DNA of 7,760 nt from Ruminococcus flavefaciens (GTDB taxonomy: Bacteria; Bacillota; Clostridia; Oscillospirales; Ruminococcaceae): NCBI GenBank assembly GCA_002350065.1, contig DEDQ01000012.1, positions 12,190 through 19,949 on the forward strand. Reading direction: 5' to 3'. Position numbers and translations under genes: made by a program. Of the stretch, positions 1 through 5,585 are shown piece after piece. Under the pieces are notes generated by a model. It was given only the letters and a program-made list of their open reading frames with translations, searched no databases and had not been told where the DNA came from. Positions within the stretch are counted from its first letter, which is position 1; each line of letters begins with the position of its first letter.

Positions 1-493
1 TCCTTGTGTCCTTGGGCTCATGGAGAATATCCGTGATGCCGCTCATATCCCTGCCGAGGTCGCCGTAGCCGGCTGAAAGCTTCGGCTTTTCTGGCTCGGT
101 AGCTGGCGGAGCAGTTACCGGCGGCGGAGAAGCCGGATTCAGCGGAGCATTTCCGCGGGGCTTATCCGTAGTCTCTGGAGCGGGAGTTGTCTCCTCAGCC
201 GCCTTGGTAGTTTTCTCATTGCTTGCCGTGAGGACAACTCCTTTATGATTTGAAGCGGCTGTAGTCTTGGTAGTTTTTTCCTTTGCAGCCTTGGTAGACT
301 TGGTTTTCTTGGTAGTTTTAGTGACCTCTGATGAAGATGTCGCCGTACCGGAGACCTCCCCGCCCGATGCAACTGTCATTTCAGTAGCCTCAGTCGGCGA
401 AACAGTATCCTCCGGAACGTCCTTTCCGCATGATACCGCTGATACAGCGCATAAAGCAACAACTGCCGCAATAATTGCGAGATATTTTTTCAT
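1..493 (-). CDS. Thr/Lys-rich lipoprotein, N-terminal 164 residues (3' end beyond window)
   Basis: The reading frame is open from the ATG at 493 to the left edge, so the C-terminal part is missing. The start has a GGAGG site about 10 nt upstream. Residues 1-21 form a lipoprotein signal peptide: a short KK n-region, a hydrophobic stretch and the lipobox-like AVS-C with Cys22. The Ala at -3 is acceptable but not ideal. Residues about 28-140 are low complexity: a Thr/Ser/Glu part, then KTTK-type runs at 58-78 and 93-98, then a Pro/Ala/Thr part at 104-136. This looks like a flexible spacer carrying an ordered domain away from the membrane. A more ordered segment begins near residue 141 (AGYGDLGRDMSG) but is cut off, so the function cannot be assigned. 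The gene starts 18 nt after the stop of the cell-wall-binding protein gene, with no terminator between, so the two are probably co-transcribed. The lipoprotein call is fairly firm; the role is unknown. Confidence 0.8.
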   Translation of the reverse strand, partial: MKKYLAIIAAVVALCAVSAVSCGKDVPEDTVSPTEATEMTVASGGEVSGTATSSSEVTKTTKKTKSTKAAKEKTTKTTAASNHKGVVLTASNEKTTKAAEETTPAPETTDKPRGNAPLNPASPPPVTAPPATEPEKPKLSAGYGDLGRDMSGITDILHEPKDTR

Positions 494-511
494 TTTGTAA
501 AATCCTCCGTA

Positions 512-2449
512 TCAATAATACTTAGGTGTCAGGTATTCCTTGAATTTATATCCGGCGCCCGTCTGCTTACTTGGAGTTTTCAGGTATTCATCGGTAACAC
601 CGGCAAAGCCGTTGCAGGCATCATAGTTGAGCCATTTGCCGTTCACGTACACCTGATTCCAGTAGTGCTCGCTCGTACCTCTTCCGGTACCGTAAACTAT
701 CCTCGACTGATAACCCGCCTGCTTGAAGAGCAGGTCAGTAACTGCCGCGAAGTAATATCCGACAACGCCCTTGTTATCCATAGCGTAATTAGCGAACTGA
801 GCCCAGTCCGAGCTCTTTATCTCGGAATACTTTTTTGTATTGCTCATGCTCTTATACTCGTTGTGAGCGCAGACGTGATCGTATATCGCATCGGGCTTCT
901 TTTCGATAGTCGAGAGTATCTTCACGGCTCTGTTCTGAACGCTCGAGAAGGGGTAAGCCTTTCCGTCGCTTTCGATATTATAGCCCGAGAGCATCGTATT
1001 CGCCGCCATCTGACCGGTCTTGGTATCGAAGTAATAAGTCGAGCCCTCAATAGTAGCCCAGCCGGTCTTCATGACACCGCTGTTATCGAAGTAGTACCAC
1101 GCATTGTCGAGATACTGCCAACCGGTCTGCATCTTTCCGTTGGGGTCGAGGAAGTATTTCTTCCCGTCGAGCACCAGTCTTCCGGTCTGCATTTTGCCGT
1201 CAGCGGGGTCGAAGTAATACCAGCCGCCGTCAACGCCCTGCCAGCCGGTGAGCATTTTTCCGGTGCTGTCGAAGATATACTTGGCACTGTCGATCATCTG
1301 TCTGCCGGTCTGGAGCTTTCCGCTGTCGGGGTCGAAGTAATAGCGCTCGCTTCCGAGCCTCAGCCAGCCGGTATGCATAGCACCGTTAGTATCGAAATAG
1401 TACTGCGAGTCATCAAGCTTGAGCCAGCCGACAGCAACGGTACCGTCATCGCGGATATAGTATTTTCTGCCGTTGATAATGCGTCGTCCGGTGAGCATTT
1501 CTCCGGTAGAATCGTCGAAGTAATAGAGTCTGCCGTTATAGGTAACAGCTCCCTTGACCTGTTTGCCGTCGTAGCTGTAGTAGTATTTTTTGCCGCCGAT
1601 ATCAACGATACCGGTACACATTTTGTAATCGGAGCCGAAATAGTATTTATCTCCGCCATATGAGACCTCGCCCTTTATCCTGCCCTTTTCAGGGTCGATG
1701 AAGTAGCAGCTTCCCTCTATCGGAGCGACATATTTTGCGGCTTCACCGGTCTCAGGATAGAAGTAATAGCTCTTTCCGTTCAGATTCTTCCAACCGGTCT
1801 GAGCCTCGCCCTCATCGCCGAAGAGGTGCGGGAAGCCGTCGATAGTAACGCTTCCGACAGCGAGGGTATTATCGGGCTTTACATAGTACGCATTATCGCC
1901 GTACCTGACGAATCCAGACTTATCGTAAAGTATACCGTTCTCATCGTAGAGGTAGAAGCTTCCGTCGGAATTTTTCAGTTTTCCGGTCTTTTTGCCGTTC
2001 TCCTTTTCGATGAGGTAGGTCTTTCCGCAGTATTCAAACCTGCCGTAAACGGGCTTGCCGCTTTCGGGCTCGAAGTATTTTCTCTTGCCGTTGACGGTCC
2101 TCCAGCCGGTCTTGAGAACTCCGTTTTCAGAGAAGAGGTAATCTTCGCCGTCGATATTCTGAACTCCGGTGAAGTAAGCCCCGTCAGCGCCGACATAGAA
2201 TATCTCGCCGGCTCCATTTTTAGTCCAGCCGACGGCGGGTGTTAAAGGAACCCCGGCATTTTCTCCGGAAGAGACTTCCTCAGCGGGAGCTTCTTCGGTT
2301 TTAGCATCGGCGCCGAGGACTTCCGCAGTCTCCCCGCCGGATATGACTATTTCATCAAGCTCGTCCGCCTGAGCGGCGAGCGGTGCGGCTGCAAGTATCG
2401 CAAGAGCCGCTGAAAATGCGCATATAAGCGCTTTATTATGCTTTTTCAT
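512..2449 (-). CDS. Secreted cell-wall-binding repeat protein with transglutaminase-like C-terminal domain
   Basis: A 645-aa exported protein. Residues 1-28 are a Sec signal peptide (KK n-region, Ala/Leu-rich core, AQA cleavage site before Asp29). Residues 29-70 are an acidic Ala/Glu-rich spacer. Residues 74-486 hold about 20 choline-binding-type (CW_1) repeats of about 20 residues, with signatures such as WYYFD and KMQTGW. The N-terminal repeats are degenerate and the C-terminal ones, from about 320, are well conserved. Residues about 505-640 resemble a transglutaminase-like domain: GYQSRIVYGTGRG, then SEHYWNQVYVNGKW with His595, then LNYDACNG with Asp610. The segment where the family has its nucleophilic Cys reads NKGVVGYYFAA (559-569), with Val at 562-563, so the domain is probably not a classical Cys transglutaminase or protease. 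The repeats likely hold the protein on the cell wall or a polysaccharide; the ligand is unknown. The start has AGGAG 7-8 nt upstream. The gene lies first in an operon with the lipoprotein and divergent from a c-di-GMP enzyme gene. Confidence 0.9.
   Translation of the reverse strand: MKKHNKALICAFSAALAILAAAPLAAQADELDEIVISGGETAEVLGADAKTEEAPAEEVSSGENAGVPLTPAVGWTKNGAGEIFYVGADGAYFTGVQNIDGEDYLFSENGVLKTGWRTVNGKRKYFEPESGKPVYGRFEYCGKTYLIEKENGKKTGKLKNSDGSFYLYDENGILYDKSGFVRYGDNAYYVKPDNTLAVGSVTIDGFPHLFGDEGEAQTGWKNLNGKSYYFYPETGEAAKYVAPIEGSCYFIDPEKGRIKGEVSYGGDKYYFGSDYKMCTGIVDIGGKKYYYSYDGKQVKGAVTYNGRLYYFDDSTGEMLTGRRIINGRKYYIRDDGTVAVGWLKLDDSQYYFDTNGAMHTGWLRLGSERYYFDPDSGKLQTGRQMIDSAKYIFDSTGKMLTGWQGVDGGWYYFDPADGKMQTGRLVLDGKKYFLDPNGKMQTGWQYLDNAWYYFDNSGVMKTGWATIEGSTYYFDTKTGQMAANTMLSGYNIESDGKAYPFSSVQNRAVKILSTIEKKPDAIYDHVCAHNEYKSMSNTKKYSEIKSSDWAQFANYAMDNKGVVGYYFAAVTDLLFKQAGYQSRIVYGTGRGTSEHYWNQVYVNGKWLNYDACNGFAGVTDEYLKTPSKQTGAGYKFKEYLTPKYY
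992..2230 (-). repeat. Tandem cell-wall-binding repeats inside the coding region
   Basis: This stretch encodes residues 74-486 of the wall-binding protein. Each unit of about 20 codons follows the pattern G-W or G-R, a short turn, aromatic YYF, Asp/Pro, Gly-Lys, Met/Leu-x-Thr-Gly. On the plus strand the conserved cores appear as recurring gccggtctgcat and gaagtaata words between about 1010 and 1400. From residue 320 on, the units end TGR320-321, GW341-342, GW361-362, TGR381-383, TGW401-403, TGR422-424, TGW442-444 and TGW462-464. Over 381-444 Trp and Arg units alternate, which suggests a two-unit block of about 41 residues was duplicated. The repeats before residue 320 have diverged and mostly lack the Trp. 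Confidence 0.85.
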
Positions 2450-2556
2450 GATACTGCTCCTGTGCCTTCATACTGCTCCAGCAGGTTCAAAATGAGCCGC
2501 GGTGAGCAAAGTTTTGAAGCTGCCGCATTAACGGTGCGGCTGCCGTAATAGTACAT
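2446..2556 (-). CDS. Possible 36-codon upstream ORF in the leader
   Basis: An ORF starting with MYYYGSRTVN runs from the ATG at 2556 to a TGA that overlaps the start codon of the wall-binding protein gene as ATGA. That arrangement is typical of translational coupling. It lies wholly within the transcribed leader predicted from the promoter at 2627-2655. Against it, no convincing ribosome site lies before the ATG (only GAGTG at a poor distance), and the peptide resembles nothing I recognise. A real leader peptide is possible but chance is the simpler explanation. Confidence 0.2.
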   Translation of the reverse strand: MYYYGSRTVNAAASKLCSPRLILNLLEQYEGTGAVS

Positions 2557-2620
2557 ATATATTCACTCGCAGACGAAAGAAGTCCGCGGACACAGCCGCG
2601 CACAAACGCGCTGACTATAC
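2457..2620 (-). promoter_or_regulatory. Long structured 5' leader of the wall-binding protein operon
   Basis: Transcription from the promoter at 2627-2655 should start near 2620, giving a leader of about 170 nt before the ATG at 2449. Two hairpins can be drawn. The first has arms 2572-2579 and 2586-2593 (7 of 8 pairs, all strong GC, loop of 6). The second has arms 2522-2527 and 2535-2540 (6 GC-rich pairs, loop of 7). Neither is followed by a T-run on the transcribed strand, so no intrinsic terminator is seen. I looked for the conserved core of the GEMM c-di-GMP-I riboswitch and did not find it. The leader may be a cis-regulatory RNA of another kind or simply a structured UTR. Confidence 0.4.
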
Positions 2621-2626
2621 AAAATA

Positions 2627-2655
2627 ATTATACTATACCGCACAAAAAATGTCAA
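2627..2655 (-). promoter_or_regulatory. Consensus sigma-A promoter of the wall-binding protein operon
   Basis: On the minus strand a perfect TTGACA (2650-2655) is followed, after exactly 17 nt, by a perfect TATAAT (2627-2632). The spacer contains a T-run next to the -35. The predicted start is near 2620. A double-consensus promoter implies high basal activity unless it is repressed or the long leader limits expression. Confidence 0.85.
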
Positions 2656-2712
2656 CGGTAAACATTGCCGCAAACCCGGATCCGAATCTGCATTCGTGGC
2701 AAAAAGACAACA

Positions 2713-2743
2713 AAAGCCTCATTTTACACTTATTATGAGCTTT
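2713..2743. repeat. Inverted repeat between the divergent promoters
   Basis: Arms AAAGC(C)TCAT (2713-2722) and ATGAGCTTT (2735-2743) pair over 9 positions with one bulged base and a 12-nt AT-rich loop. It lies upstream of both promoters, so it cannot terminate either gene. It could be an operator or a chance hairpin in AT-rich DNA. The rest of the interval between the genes is AT-rich without other recognisable elements beyond those listed. Confidence 0.3.
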
Positions 2744-2752
2744 GTTTACTGG

Positions 2753-2772
2753 TTATTCACAGATTATCCATA
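2753..2772 (+). promoter_or_regulatory. Two adjacent DnaA-box-like sequences
   Basis: TTATTCACA (2753-2761) fits the DnaA box consensus TTATNCACA. Two bases later TTATCCATA (2764-2772) matches it at 8 of 9 positions in the same orientation. A third near match on the other strand is TGTGGAAAA at 2852-2860. The second box overlaps the -35 region of the GGDEF-EAL promoter. Nothing else suggests an origin: no dnaA or dnaN is in view. Binding by DnaA is possible but unproven. Confidence 0.3.
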
Positions 2773-2798
2773 ACATCGGAGTGAGATTATGGTATAAT
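2770..2798 (+). promoter_or_regulatory. Extended -10 promoter of the GGDEF-EAL gene
   Basis: TATAAT at 2793-2798 is preceded by TGG, giving the extended -10 form TGnTATAAT. At a 17-nt spacing upstream lies ATAACA (2770-2775), 4 of 6 matches to the -35 consensus. Transcription would start near 2805, leaving an AT-rich leader of about 98 nt. Confidence 0.65.
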
Positions 2799-2902
2799 AC
2801 TATTGTAATATGTGGTATTATTAATAAAATAAATTGATAAAAAGAATTTAATGTGGAAAAAGATAACAGGTATAAGGGAAAAACCATAAAGGTGGGATAA
2901 TA

Positions 2903-4639
2903 ATGAAAAATAATAACTCAAAGAAAAATAAACTTTTCGAAAAAACACTCGACAGCATCTCGAACCGGAAGAAGGCTCCGATATACAGCTATGTGATACT
3001 GCTTTTGCTCTATATCGCGACATCAGCTATCGTGACCATGTCAGCGGGTTCAAAAACCGCAGTAAGCATATTTGGAACCGAAGTGGCGCTGTATACCTTT
3101 GCCGGAGTATTTTCAGCGCTTTCCAATATCTGTATCATATTCATGACGCTGTATCACGGCAAGCTTGGATTTTTCACATCTCTTGCAGTGCTCACAGTGC
3201 AGATACCGATGATAATATCGGGAATAATATTCCGGCACAATCTGTCGAGCCTTCCGGGACTTGTCACAGACCTTTTCACGATAATCTCGATAATCGTTAT
3301 CTTCGTGAATAATGTCAACATCGAGAAGTATCAGCGCAGGATAAACGACCAGGCAGTAACCGACCGCCTTACCGGACTGCCGAACCGATTCGCGTGCAGC
3401 GAGCTCATAAACGACCTCATCAAGCACAACGAGAAGTTTGTAGTCGTATCCGCAGACCTCAACAACTTCAAAAGCATCAACGATACAATGGGTCACGAAG
3501 CCGGCAACAAGGTGCTTATCGAAGTTGCGAACCGCTGGAAGACCGCTGCTGATACCGGACTTTCCGGAACAGTCGATTTCGTCACCCGTCAGGGCGGAGA
3601 CGAATTTGCGATAATACTGAGGAATTACCGCTCAGCCGATGATATACTGAACGCAGTGAAGTATTACGAATCCGTTCTTGACAAGCGCATAACCGTTGAC
3701 GACTGTGATTTCTTCATCACGGCAAGTTTCGGATACGCAGAATTCCCTGTCGACGCCAAAAACAGCGACTCGCTCCTGTCCTATGCCGATGCGGCAATGG
3801 CTGAGATAAAGCGCACCAACAGCAGCGACCATATCCTCCGTTTCAAGCCTGAGCTCCTGAAAATAGAGCGCACTCTCGAAATAGAGCAGAAGATAAGAAC
3901 TGCCCTTGAAAACAACACGATATACTTCAATCTTCAGCCGCAGTTCGACCTCAGCCACAAGCTGCGCGGATTTGAAGCTCTCGCCCGCATGAAGGACGCT
4001 GACGGCAACTTCATCAGTCCCGGCGAATTCATACCCGTTGCAGAAAAGGTCGGACTCATCGACAAGGTCGACCACAGCGTTTTCAAGAATGCAGCCACAT
4101 TCTTCGGCGAGCTGATAAAAAAGGCCGGAACAGATATCACTCTCAGCGTTAACGTTTCCGTAAGGCACCTCATGAAGAACGACTTCCTCGACGAGGTCAG
4201 AGAGGTACTTAACACCTGCGGAGTCCCCGCAGGACAGCTTGAGATAGAGATAACCGAATCCGTAATGATAGACTCGGCAGAAAAGGCATTGCAGTGCATA
4301 AACGAGATAAAGAACATGGGCATCAAGATAGCGATCGACGATTTCGGCACCGGCTATTCATCGCTCAGCTACCTCAACAATTTCCCTGCAAACCTGCTGA
4401 AGATAGACAAATCCTTCATCGACAAGATGAACACGAGCGATTCCTCGAAGAAATACGTAGCAGCAATAATCTCGATAGGACACATCATGAACTTCAACGT
4501 CATCTCCGAGGGAGTCGAGGAGGAAGAACAGCTCAAAACACTGAAGGAAATCGGCTGCGACTTCATACAGGGCTTCATCTGGGGACGTCCCCTGCCTCCG
4601 GAAGAAGCAGAAAAGCTCGTACTGAGCGAGGTCAGGTAA
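2903..4639 (+). CDS. Membrane-bound GGDEF-EAL c-di-GMP cyclase/phosphodiesterase
   Basis: A 578-aa protein predicted to make and break the second messenger c-di-GMP at the membrane. After a basic N-terminus (1-26) there are about four membrane segments (27-46, 62-84, 88-110, 117-138) with no sensor domain I recognise. The GGDEF domain starts at DRLTGLPNR (154-162), has ADLNNFKSINDTMGHEAGN, and carries an intact GGDEF at 231-235. The inhibitory RxxD site upstream is absent: the Arg position reads Gly (GTVD). The EAL domain has EAL at 358-360, LEIEITES, IDDFGTG (478-484), KIDKSFI, ISEGVEEEEQ and QGFIWGRPLP, so metal-binding and catalytic residues look complete. Both activities are therefore plausible; which one dominates cannot be read from sequence. 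A GGTGGG ribosome site lies 6-7 nt before the ATG. The gene is monocistronic, divergent from the wall-binding protein operon, and ends at a hairpin terminator. Confidence 0.93.
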   Translation: MKNNNSKKNKLFEKTLDSISNRKKAPIYSYVILLLLYIATSAIVTMSAGSKTAVSIFGTEVALYTFAGVFSALSNICIIFMTLYHGKLGFFTSLAVLTVQIPMIISGIIFRHNLSSLPGLVTDLFTIISIIVIFVNNVNIEKYQRRINDQAVTDRLTGLPNRFACSELINDLIKHNEKFVVVSADLNNFKSINDTMGHEAGNKVLIEVANRWKTAADTGLSGTVDFVTRQGGDEFAIILRNYRSADDILNAVKYYESVLDKRITVDDCDFFITASFGYAEFPVDAKNSDSLLSYADAAMAEIKRTNSSDHILRFKPELLKIERTLEIEQKIRTALENNTIYFNLQPQFDLSHKLRGFEALARMKDADGNFISPGEFIPVAEKVGLIDKVDHSVFKNAATFFGELIKKAGTDITLSVNVSVRHLMKNDFLDEVREVLNTCGVPAGQLEIEITESVMIDSAEKALQCINEIKNMGIKIAIDDFGTGYSSLSYLNNFPANLLKIDKSFIDKMNTSDSSKKYVAAIISIGHIMNFNVISEGVEEEEQLKTLKEIGCDFIQGFIWGRPLPPEEAEKLVLSEVR

Positions 4640-4649
4640 ACAAAAAAGC

Positions 4650-4690
4650 AAAGCTCCGGCTCATTCAAAGCGAATGGACCGGAGCTTTTT
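4650..4690. terminator. Bidirectional intrinsic terminator
   Basis: AAAGCTCCGG (4650-4659) pairs with CCGGAGCTTT (4679-4688), and an inner stem CATTC/GAATG (4662-4666 with 4672-4676) extends the hairpin. On the plus strand it ends in a run of five T (4686-4690), closing the GGDEF-EAL gene 10 nt after its stop. On the minus strand it is followed by TTTGCTTTTTT (down to 4642), closing the por operon just after the porB stop at 4692. Confidence 0.88.
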
Positions 4691-4691
4691 A

Positions 4692-5585
4692 TCAGAGCTT
4701 GAAATTCTTGTCTATGAACTCCCACTTCTTGTCGCGTGACTCGGTAATGATGCGGATATCCTCGTCTGAGAGGTGCTTGAAGCGACCCTGCTTTCTGAGG
4801 TAATCCTCAACGCTTGTGAACTCCTTGGGCTTGCGGTTGAGCTTGAACTCGCCGTTTTCGTACTCAGCGAGGTACCACAGTCCGCAGTCCACGACCTCCT
4901 TGGCGATGTCGATAGTCGCATCGGGAGCAACTCCCCAGCCTGTCGGACAAGGAGCGATAACGTGGATATACTTGGTACCCTTTATCTGAGAAGCCTTCTG
5001 CACCTTAGCGATGAAATCGGCGATATATCCGACGCTCGCAGTTGCGGCGTAGGGGATATCATGAGCGGCGGCTATCTCAAACATATTCTTTTTTGGACGG
5101 ATATTTCCGTGGATATTCACACCTGCGGGAGTAGTTGTAGTCTTGGCACCGAACGGAGTAAGACCGCTCTTCTGAATGCCGGTATTCATGTACGCCTCGT
5201 TATCGTAGCAGATGTAGATGATGTTGTCATTGCGGTCGATAGCGCCGGAAAGAGCCTGAATGCCGATATCGGCAGTACCTCCGTCGCCGGCGAATCCGAC
5301 AGCAGTGAAGTCCTTGTGACCCTTTGCCCGCAGACCCGCCTCCACGCCTGTAAGCATGGAAGCAGTACCCGCGAACGTGGAAATTATGGAGTTATTGGAG
5401 AAGCAAAGCTGAGGGAAATTGAATCCCACGGCAGACATACAGCCCGCCGGAAGAACAGAAACGGCATTCTGTCCGAGGACCTTCAGCGCAGCCCTTACAG
5501 CAAGACTGCCTCCGCAGCCCGCACAGGCTTTATGTCCGTAGAAAAACTCCTCGCGTGAGATGCTCTCCGCGGTCTTATTAGCCAT
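4692..5585 (-). CDS. porB: Pyruvate:ferredoxin oxidoreductase, beta subunit (TPP-binding)
   Basis: A 297-aa TPP and [4Fe-4S] subunit of a four-subunit 2-oxoacid:ferredoxin oxidoreductase. The cluster ligands are visible as CAGC (Cys21, Cys24), Cys49 in AGCMS and Cys213 in APCPTGWG, the pattern of PorB proteins. The TPP/Mg motif starts at GDG (100-102) and closes with Asn129 in YDNEAYMNTG. The segment AGDGGTADIGIQALSGA and the full length agree with pyruvate-type PorB of Pyrococcus and Thermotoga as I recall them. The gene overlaps the end of porA by 8 bases, and its AGGAGG site lies inside porA about 8 nt before the ATG. It is the last gene of the operon and ends at the shared terminator. A close relative with another 2-oxoacid substrate, such as 2-oxoisovalerate, cannot be excluded. 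Confidence 0.93.
   Translation of the reverse strand: MANKTAESISREEFFYGHKACAGCGGSLAVRAALKVLGQNAVSVLPAGCMSAVGFNFPQLCFSNNSIISTFAGTASMLTGVEAGLRAKGHKDFTAVGFAGDGGTADIGIQALSGAIDRNDNIIYICYDNEAYMNTGIQKSGLTPFGAKTTTTPAGVNIHGNIRPKKNMFEIAAAHDIPYAATASVGYIADFIAKVQKASQIKGTKYIHVIAPCPTGWGVAPDATIDIAKEVVDCGLWYLAEYENGEFKLNRKPKEFTSVEDYLRKQGRFKHLSDEDIRIITESRDKKWEFIDKNFKL

Noticed and set aside
665..1663. 332-codon open frame on the plus strand, opposite the wall-binding repeats
   Set aside because: It mirrors the repeat periodicity of the minus-strand gene. The real gene has a ribosome site, signal peptide and recognisable repeats, and this frame has none of these.
992..2230. CRISPR-like regular repeats
   Set aside because: The periodicity of about 60 bp is in frame and encodes wall-binding protein units. 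There are no identical repeats with unique spacers and no cas genes.
2450..2620. c-di-GMP (GEMM) riboswitch in the surface-protein leader
   Set aside because: The gene context made it attractive, but I could not find the conserved core sequences of that class in the leader on either strand.
2450..2902. Replication origin suggested by DnaA-box-like sequences and AT-rich DNA
   Set aside because: There are only two or three near matches, no dnaA, dnaN, gyrase or rpmH genes nearby, and the region is explained by two divergent promoters.
4294..4803. 169-codon plus-strand frame crossing the end of the GGDEF-EAL gene, the terminator and porB
   Set aside because: It runs through an intrinsic terminator and two real genes, lacks a ribosome site and has no recognisable protein features.
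4773..5558. 261-codon plus-strand frame opposite porB
   Set aside because: It is antisense to a clearly recognisable enzyme gene. The composition follows from codon bias of porB on the other strand, and no ribosome site is visible.
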